A DNA stretch of 9,839 nucleotides from an uncultured Pseudomonadota bacterium (GTDB taxonomy: Bacteria > Myxococcota_A > UBA9042 > CAIXZC01). The notes below the pieces were generated by a model that was not told where the DNA came from, ran no database searches, and saw only the letters and a list, made by a program, of their open reading frames with translations. Numbering within the stretch: position 1 is the stretch's first letter; the number at the start of each line of letters is the position of its first letter. Where the stretch lies: NCBI GenBank assembly GCA_937884235.1, contig CALGBT010000741.1, forward strand, positions 1-9,839. Direction: 5' to 3'. The translations under genes and the position numbers were made by a program. Positions 5,909-9,839 of this stretch are shown piece by piece.

Positions 5909-7045
5909 ATGAAGGCAAAGCTCATCCTGGCCCTCGCCCTATTGGTAATCGCCTGTGGTGGCGGCGACGACAACAACGGCCCCGATGACCTGGGCAACGT
6001 CACTGCCGACGGCACCGGCGGCGACATCACCGCCGCGCCCGACGTCACCACGACGCCAGATGTCGACACGGGGCCGACCATTCCTGTACCGGCCGACCCC
6101 CTGCCCACTCCCGAGCCTGGTACCTACTCCTGGACCGATGGTGCCAACAAGCTGGCGTTTACTTACAACGATGGCAACGTCTTCATCCTCGAAGCTTCCT
6201 TCCAGTGCATCGGCGATACCGGGTGCAAGGTGGTCCAGGACTTCCTCAAGCTGACCTGCAACAAGGCCTATGAGAAGGGCTACTTTGCTAACACCGTGGC
6301 CGGCGCCTTCTCCGTCACGGGCATCAAGAACTCCGATACTATCCATGGCGCAATGAAAGGAAGTCAGGCCTTTGAAGTGCTCTACGAACTGACGCCGACC
6401 ATGGACTGCTGCCAGGGCAAGTTCCTCTTCACCGCCACCTGGGACAATACCGAAAGCTGCGCCGACTACGCCACACCGGATTGCGATCCCTACACCGACG
6501 AAAACTGCCCCGCCGGCATGAACTGCATCTTCGGGGCAGGGGACAAACCAGTCTGCATGGTTACCGGCGAAGTGCCCATTGGCGGCGAATGCTCCACCCA
6601 GGGCAATTGCGCCGATGGCTATTGCATGGGTCTCGACGGCGATGATGGACAGCACTGCTATGGTTACTGCAAGACCGCCAACAACTGTGCCTACGGTAGC
6701 AAATGCCTGGAACTGGCGGACAAACAGTACAAAGTTTGCTCCCTCGGTGCCGATGCCTACGAAACATGCAACCTGCTCAACCAGGATTGCGAAGCTCCAA
6801 CTGACGGCTGCTACTGGTCCTCCAGCACCATCAACCAGCCGGTCTGCCAACCCGCAGGGGAAGCCGGCAACGGCGAGGGCTGCACGTCAGCCAACGACTG
6901 CCAGAAGGGCTTTGATTGCATCGCCGGCAAGACCTGCCGCAAGATCTGCAACCTGACAGAGGGGCAAGAGCCGCAGTGCGATGACATCTTCGCTGGCTGC
7001 TCAAACCACTATCCAGCACAGAGCGCCGGCTACTGCGGCAGCTAG
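5909..7045 (+). CDS. Cys-rich outer-membrane lipoprotein of unknown function
   Basis: This is a 378-residue protein. Residues 1-16 are a short lipoprotein signal ending in the lipobox VIAC, with Cys16 as the lipidated residue, followed by GGGDD. The linker at about 17-70 is rich in Asp, Thr, Gly and Pro. Next is a domain of about 115 residues (71-185) with beta-like spacing and five Cys, including a Cys-Cys pair. The C-terminal half (about 186-378) is very Cys-rich, with modules such as GGECSTQGNCADGYCMG and GEGCTSANDCQKGFDC, in the style of disulfide-bonded surface modules common in myxobacteria and relatives. There are 31 Cys in all, so 30 remain for disulfides. GGAGAAG at 5899-5905 precedes the ATG, and the gap to the TPR gene is 11 bp, so the two are almost certainly co-transcribed. 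I see no enzymatic motif; the lipoprotein call is strong and the function unknown. Confidence 0.88.
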   Translation: MKAKLILALALLVIACGGGDDNNGPDDLGNVTADGTGGDITAAPDVTTTPDVDTGPTIPVPADPLPTPEPGTYSWTDGANKLAFTYNDGNVFILEASFQCIGDTGCKVVQDFLKLTCNKAYEKGYFANTVAGAFSVTGIKNSDTIHGAMKGSQAFEVLYELTPTMDCCQGKFLFTATWDNTESCADYATPDCDPYTDENCPAGMNCIFGAGDKPVCMVTGEVPIGGECSTQGNCADGYCMGLDGDDGQHCYGYCKTANNCAYGSKCLELADKQYKVCSLGADAYETCNLLNQDCEAPTDGCYWSSSTINQPVCQPAGEAGNGEGCTSANDCQKGFDCIAGKTCRKICNLTEGQEPQCDDIFAGCSNHYPAQSAGYCGS

Positions 7046-7046
7046 G

Positions 7047-7066
7047 CCCCAACAAGGGGAGGGGAG
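7047..7066 (+). promoter_or_regulatory. Short hairpin overlapping the fni ribosome binding site
   Basis: CCCC (7047-7050), AACAA, GGGG (7056-7059) can form a 4-bp stem in the 24-bp gap before fni. The CCCC could alternatively pair with GGGG at 7061-7064, inside the AGGGGAG ribosome binding site. The arrangement resembles the leader at 2538-2561. The stems are short and the evidence is weak. Confidence 0.2.
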
Positions 7067-7069
7067 CCC

Positions 7070-8104
7070 GTGATTTTCAACGACAACCGCAAGCAGGCAC
7101 ACATGGACATCTGCCTGGAGCAGGATGTGGAACGCGGCAATCCCGGGTTTGACGCCTATCGATTGCTGCCTGAGTCACTGCCCGAAATGACCATGTCCGA
7201 TGCCCTGACCGAGACCTTCTTCCTGGGCAAACGTCTGCGCTACCCCTTCATGATCGCTTCCATGAGCGGCGGGGTCGGAGGGGAGTTCAAGTTCAACCAT
7301 CGCCTCGCCCGAGCGGCCCAGAAGGCCGGCGTGGCTCTGGCACTAGGCTCACTGCGACCGGCCCTGGAAGACGCCGCCTACCTGCAGGAATACGACGTCA
7401 GGCATCGGGCACCAGATGTACCGTTGCTGGGCAACATCGCCGCCTGGCAGTTGCGAGAACTGAGCGTGCGGAACCGGCTCTATGAACTTATCGACGAACT
7501 GCAACTGGACGGCATCTTCGTCCACGTCAATGTGCCCCAGGAGCTGATTCAGCCGGAAGGCGAAAGGAACTTCGACGAAGTCTTCCACCCCCTCTTGGCC
7601 TTCATCGAGCGCTGTCCGGTCCCCGTCTTTCTCAAGGCTGTCGGTCAAGGCCTCAACACCGCCCACCTGCCGCGCCTCATCCGGGCCGGCCTCACCGGCA
7701 TCGACGTCGCCGGGGCCGGAGGGACTGACTGGGTGGTCGTGGAAGCACTGCGCAACCCCACCAATCAGACTCTCAACATCGCCCGGGACCTGAGCCACCT
7801 CGCCACCTCCACCGCCGATGCCATCCAGGACACCCGCAGCCAACTCAAGGCCATCGCCAGCGACCGCGGCGCCGTCTGTGTCATCGGCTCGGGAGGCATC
7901 CGCACCGCCCACGACATGGCCATCGCCCTCGGGCTCGGAGCCGACCTCGTCGCCGCCGCCCTGCCCATTCTCAAAGCCGCCTACCAGAGTGATGATGCCC
8001 TCGACGACCTGCTCGCCTACTACCACAACGGCCTCCGCCACCTCATGGTCGCCTGCGGTGCCCGTGACCTCGCCCAGCTACGAGCCCGGGTGCTGGCGGT
8101 TTAG
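7070..8104 (+). CDS. fni: Type 2 isopentenyl-diphosphate delta-isomerase (FMN-dependent)
   Basis: The enzyme interconverts isopentenyl and dimethylallyl diphosphate using reduced FMN and Mg2+, supplying isoprenoid synthesis in the cytoplasm. The 344 residues match the family length and show its motifs in order: RKQAH (7-11), SMSGG (64-68, usually TGG), GSLR (93-96, with phosphate-binding Arg96), HVNVPQELIQPEGERNF (152-168), LKAVGQG (188-194), IDVAGAGGTDW (211-221) and GSGGIRTAHD with LGLGADLV (273-294), the FMN-phosphate loop. His152, Asn154, Gln157 and Glu158 correspond to the catalytic and Mg2+-binding set known from the Thermus and Sulfolobus enzymes. The GTG at 7070 is preferred over a later ATG because it keeps the RKxxH substrate motif and has AGGGGAG 3 nt upstream. 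Only 24 bp separate it from the lipoprotein gene, so co-transcription is likely even though the functions look unrelated. Confidence 0.96.
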   Translation: MIFNDNRKQAHMDICLEQDVERGNPGFDAYRLLPESLPEMTMSDALTETFFLGKRLRYPFMIASMSGGVGGEFKFNHRLARAAQKAGVALALGSLRPALEDAAYLQEYDVRHRAPDVPLLGNIAAWQLRELSVRNRLYELIDELQLDGIFVHVNVPQELIQPEGERNFDEVFHPLLAFIERCPVPVFLKAVGQGLNTAHLPRLIRAGLTGIDVAGAGGTDWVVVEALRNPTNQTLNIARDLSHLATSTADAIQDTRSQLKAIASDRGAVCVIGSGGIRTAHDMAIALGLGADLVAAALPILKAAYQSDDALDDLLAYYHNGLRHLMVACGARDLAQLRARVLAV

Positions 8105-8184
8105 CCTACGCCGGGCCGGGGAGTTGGTGTTGTTTCTGGCCGTCCCCTCACACCACCACGTCGTCCAATCACTGCCCCAAAATG

Positions 8185-8273
8185 ATCCAAATCCGAACCG
8201 AGCCCGAACGCAGTTGAGGGCGACCAAGAGGCGGCAACGCCGCCGTCGTAGCCCGTTGCGCAAGCTCGGGGGT
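8185..8273 (+). repeat. Dispersed-type repeat, left copy of an inverted pair
   Basis: The copy runs from ATCCAAATCCG (8185) to GCTCGGGGGT (8273). Blocks 8200-8223 (24 bp) and 8249-8273 (25 bp) recur in reverse complement at 8428-8451 and 8394-8419: the first is exact, the second has one inserted C. Between the blocks is a copy-specific 25-bp insert (8224-8248) holding the hairpin GGCGGC-AAC-GCCGCC (8230-8244). Weaker similarity continues to about 8296 through TTGC and CGTCGTC. Confidence 0.88.
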
Positions 8274-8276
8274 CAC

Positions 8277-8341
8277 ATTGCATCAAACGTCGTCCCCGCG
8301 CACCACGCATGCTGGCATATTGCATCAAACGCCCGTCCCCG
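8277..8341 (+). repeat. 13-bp direct repeat inside the inverted pair
   Basis: ATTGCATCAAACG occurs at 8277-8289 and again at 8319-8331, each followed within 1-3 bases by CGTCCCCG. The 42-bp period sits in the spacer between the two inverted copies, so the left copy seems to have a partial tandem duplication of its inner end. Confidence 0.8.
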
Positions 8342-8393
8342 GGGTCGCGTGGCGTGAAGAGGCGGTTGCCTTCGACGACGGTTTTCGCAAATC

Positions 8394-8465
8394 ACCCCCG
8401 AGCTTGCGCAACGGGGCTAGAAAGACATCGCCCTCAACTGCGTTCGGGCTCTGGCGGAATTGGAT
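8394..8465 (-). repeat. Dispersed-type repeat, right copy (inverted)
   Basis: Read on the minus strand from 8465 (ATCCAATTCCG) to 8394, it follows the left copy closely. The copy-specific middle is only 8 bp (8420-8427) in place of the 25-bp hairpin insert. Similarity continues inward on the plus strand through 8373-8393 (CGACGACGG, then TTTTCGCAAATC). The two copies together would form a large cruciform or stem with a ~120-nt loop. Confidence 0.88.
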
Positions 8466-8575
8466 GTTCGTGACCAAGGCAAGACTTCCGCCTTTGCCAG
8501 GGTCGCGATTGGGTGGTTCGCAGGGCGGATGTGGTGCGCAACAAAGCACCCTGGCCCATTGGAAACAGGTCTACC

Positions 8576-8652
8576 TGGTCGGGGCGACTGGATTCGAACC
8601 AGCGACATCCAGTTCCCAAAACTGGTGCGCTACCAGGCTGCGCCACGCCCCG
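8576..8652 (-). tRNA. tRNA-Pro, anticodon TGG
   Basis: The minus strand reads as a full cloverleaf of 77 nt with an encoded CCA end. The acceptor stem CGGGGCG pairs with CGCCCCG, followed by discriminator A. The D stem is GCGC/GCGC around AGCCTGGTA. The anticodon stem CCAGT/ACTGG encloses TTTGGGA, placing TGG at 8618-8616. The T arm is GCTGG-TTCGAAT-CCAGT. TGG reads CCA and, with wobble modification, other Pro codons. C1 paired with G72 fits bacterial tRNA-Pro. A near-consensus promoter lies directly upstream; no clear terminator was found downstream. Confidence 0.97.
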
Positions 8653-8670
8653 ACGTTGCAACTGCGGGGT

Positions 8671-8698
8671 ATTATAGGGGCACATCAGGTGATTGCAA
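8671..8698 (-). promoter_or_regulatory. Promoter for tRNA-Pro
   Basis: On the minus strand, TTGCAA (8698-8693) is followed after 16 nt by a perfect TATAAT (8676-8671). The expected start is about 8664-8662, roughly 10 nt before the mature tRNA 5' end at 8652. The bases just after the -10 are GC-rich (ACCCCGC), resembling the discriminator of stable-RNA promoters under stringent control; that regulation is inference. Confidence 0.65.
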
Positions 8699-8760
8699 GC
8701 GCATTTACAGGCTGGCCGGCAGATGCTGCGGAGCAGGCGGTTGTGTGGCCAAAAGAGCCC

Positions 8761-8789
8761 TTGCATGGCATGGGGGCGGTTGCTATTCT
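8761..8789 (+). promoter_or_regulatory. Candidate extended -10 promoter for the porin gene
   Basis: TTGCAT (8761-8766) and TATTCT (8784-8789) are separated by 17 nt, with TGC just before the -10 giving the TGn extended form. It would start near 8796, leaving a leader of about 36 nt. The boxes closely match those before the TPR gene (TTGCTT, TGA, TATTCT). Confidence 0.45.
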
Positions 8790-8831
8790 GCCGGAGTCAA
8801 TTTGGGAGCTAATATGTTAAGGAGCGATGAT

Positions 8832-9839
8832 ATGAAACGGTTGGTTCTGGCGGTTCTGGCAACACTCCTGGTTCTTCCCGGCAGCGTTCAAGCGGACGAG
8901 AACAAGAATCTTGTCAAGCAGCTCAAGAAGGGGCTCATTCACCATGACACCGACGATTTCGGCATCGCCCTCCATGGCCGCATACAACTGTGGGGCGGTT
9001 GGACGGACGAAGATGCGCTGCTCTCCAACGGGGACCTCATGGAGGAACCCGGTTTCCGCCTGCGCCGTGCTCGCCTGAAGGTCGACGGCCACTTTCTGCG
9101 GGACTACACCTACGCCCTGGAACTCGAGTTCTTCGATGCCGAGAAGCTTGGGGGAACCCTTTCCAAAGCCTGGGTCGACTACAGCCCGTGCCACTACTTC
9201 GGCATCCACTTCGGGGCCGACAAGTTCCTGCTCATGAAAAGCGACATGATCTCCTCGGCGTTCCTGCCACACCTCGACCGACCCATGGGTACCATCATGA
9301 TGTCCCCGGCCAATACCCTGGGCCTGGTGCTCTACAGCGAGCCCTGGGAGGACCACCTGAAGATCTCCGCGGGGCTCTTCAACGGCCTGCGCCGCAACTC
9401 TTCGTCGCTCCACGATGGCTATGACGGCGTGGGCATCTCCCTGGGCAACCAGTTCGATGGCCTGGCCGTTGCCGGTCGCATCGACTTTGAACCGCTGGCA
9501 CCGGTTGGCGAAGGCCTCGCCGATACCTGCGGCTGCAAGAAGCTCCGGCTGGGACTGGGCGTGGGCGGCCACATGAGCGGCGGCGACCGACCGGTCATTG
9601 GCGGCGGCAATCTGGCGCTCAGCGCGGTTTCCGGATACCTGCACGTCAAGGCGGCGGGCTTCCACCTCTTTGGCGAATACACCCGGGAATCAGTGACACC
9701 CAATCCCCAGCCCACCACCCCCGATTCCGGCAATGAAGTTGATTCCCAACGACACGTGGCCAACGTCTCCCTGGGCTACGTATTCGTGCCCAACACCCTG
9801 GGTCTGGCCGTCCGTGGAGAATTCATCGACCCCCAGATG
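8832..9839 (+). CDS. Outer-membrane porin, phosphate-selective porin O/P-like (3' end cut off)
   Basis: The frame is open from ATG 8832 to the window edge (336 residues), with AAGGAG 7 nt upstream. Residues 1-21 are a signal peptide ending in SVQA before DENK. The mature protein starts with a charged helical stretch (KNLVKQLKKGLIHHD), then beta-strand-like segments typical of OprO/OprP-family porins: LHGRIQLWGGW (48-57), FRLRRARLKVDGHF (75-88), YTYALELEF (92-100), the long-loop region KSDMISSAFLPHLDRPM (136-152) and LGLVLYSEPW (163-172). FRLRRARL and the Arg-Pro after the loop are hallmarks of this family. Cys233-Gly-Cys235 in a likely loop is unusual for a porin. The family is typically 400-450 residues, so about a fifth is missing. 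Family membership is likely; phosphate selectivity cannot be judged, and many relatives are general anion or uncharacterised porins. Confidence 0.87.
   Translation, partial: MKRLVLAVLATLLVLPGSVQADENKNLVKQLKKGLIHHDTDDFGIALHGRIQLWGGWTDEDALLSNGDLMEEPGFRLRRARLKVDGHFLRDYTYALELEFFDAEKLGGTLSKAWVDYSPCHYFGIHFGADKFLLMKSDMISSAFLPHLDRPMGTIMMSPANTLGLVLYSEPWEDHLKISAGLFNGLRRNSSSLHDGYDGVGISLGNQFDGLAVAGRIDFEPLAPVGEGLADTCGCKKLRLGLGVGGHMSGGDRPVIGGGNLALSAVSGYLHVKAAGFHLFGEYTRESVTPNPQPTTPDSGNEVDSQRHVANVSLGYVFVPNTLGLAVRGEFIDPQM

Larger units (their letters stand above)
8105..8575. other. Non-coding stretch between fni and tRNA-Pro
   Basis: This 471-bp stretch has no frame with a believable start, ribosome binding site and protein-like composition. 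Its short open frames are Arg- or Pro-rich and run across the inverted repeats described separately. No rho-independent terminator (stem plus T run) is seen after fni. TGGTGT (8125-8130) and ACACCA (8150-8155) could form a weak stem with a 19-nt loop. Confidence 0.6.

Noticed and set aside
4911..5918. Long minus-strand open frame opposite the TPR gene
   Set aside because: No ribosome binding site or recognisable protein features. The plus-strand gene has a signal peptide and TPR-like repeats, so this is a shadow.
5939..6850. Minus-strand open frame of 303 codons opposite the lipoprotein gene
   Set aside because: Composition dominated by Val, Gly and Ala, antisense to a clear lipoprotein with an RBS and lipobox; treated as a shadow.
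8185..8465. Inverted repeats as a CRISPR array or insertion-sequence ends
   Set aside because: There are only two copies in opposite orientation, no regular spacers, no transposase frame between them, and no target duplication at the outer ends.
8473..8503. Hairpin (ACCAAGGCAA / TTGCCAGGGT) downstream of tRNA-Pro as a terminator
   Set aside because: The stem has two mismatches and an 11-nt loop, no T run follows on the minus strand, and it is over 70 bp past the tRNA end.
8576..8600. Possible integration (att) site at the tRNA-Pro 3' end
   Set aside because: No second copy of the tRNA 3' end and no integrase is visible. The nearby inverted repeats share no sequence with the tRNA.
8278..8820. 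Plus-strand open frame of 180 codons between fni and the porin
   Set aside because: It runs through the inverted repeats and then antisense through the tRNA-Pro gene (the GATGFEPAT-like string is the usual antisense-tRNA artefact). It has no RBS.
8817..9665. Long open frame on the minus strand (about 282 codons) opposite the porin gene
   Set aside because: It lies entirely antisense to a frame with signal peptide, ribosome binding site and porin motifs. Its product is Val/Ala/Glu/Gln-rich with no domain, as expected from the complement of GC-rich coding DNA.

Overview
The window is ordinary-looking chromosomal DNA from a GC-rich Gram-negative bacterium. It holds seven protein genes, one more protein gene cut by the right edge, one tRNA, and a non-coding stretch with an inverted pair of repeats. 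Three features suggest Myxococcota or a related former deltaproteobacterial lineage: a Cys-rich lipoprotein with an Asp/Thr-rich linker, a type 2 (FMN-dependent) isopentenyl-diphosphate isomerase, and an RqcH/NFACT protein. A phosphate-selective-porin-like outer-membrane protein adds evidence for a two-membrane envelope. The lineage is an inference from protein style, not a database match.

Layout. At 4-1067 (+) lie two translationally coupled genes of unknown function: a membrane-anchored exported protein and a 71-residue single-span membrane protein. At 985-2451 (-) is rqcH, whose 3' end overlaps the small membrane gene tail-to-tail by 83 bp. A compact divergent promoter region (2452-2569) separates rqcH from a gene for a membrane-anchored coiled-coil protein (2570-3565, +) with a duplicated 22-residue acidic tail repeat. 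A new promoter (about 3612-3639) then precedes a tight run of three genes on the + strand: an exported TPR-like protein (3702-5897), a Cys-rich lipoprotein (5909-7045, 11-bp gap) and fni (7070-8104, 24-bp gap). The 470 bp after fni hold no convincing gene. They carry two copies of an approximately 80-90 bp repeat in inverted orientation (8185-8465). A tRNA-Pro(TGG) gene follows on the minus strand (8576-8652, CCA encoded) with a near-consensus promoter, and then a porin gene (8832 to the edge, +).

How they fit together. Four of the genes are envelope proteins: the coiled-coil anchor, the TPR protein, the lipoprotein and the porin. The coiled-coil, TPR and lipoprotein genes are consecutive and could work together in the cell envelope, but this is inferred from order only. 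RqcH (rescue of stalled ribosomes by C-terminal tailing), Fni (isoprenoid precursors) and tRNA-Pro are housekeeping functions.

I saw no transposase, integrase, CRISPR array, toxin-antitoxin pair or defence system. The items most worth a second look are the inverted repeat pair beside tRNA-Pro, the RqcH that appears to lack its helix-hairpin-helix domain, and the uncharacterised envelope genes.
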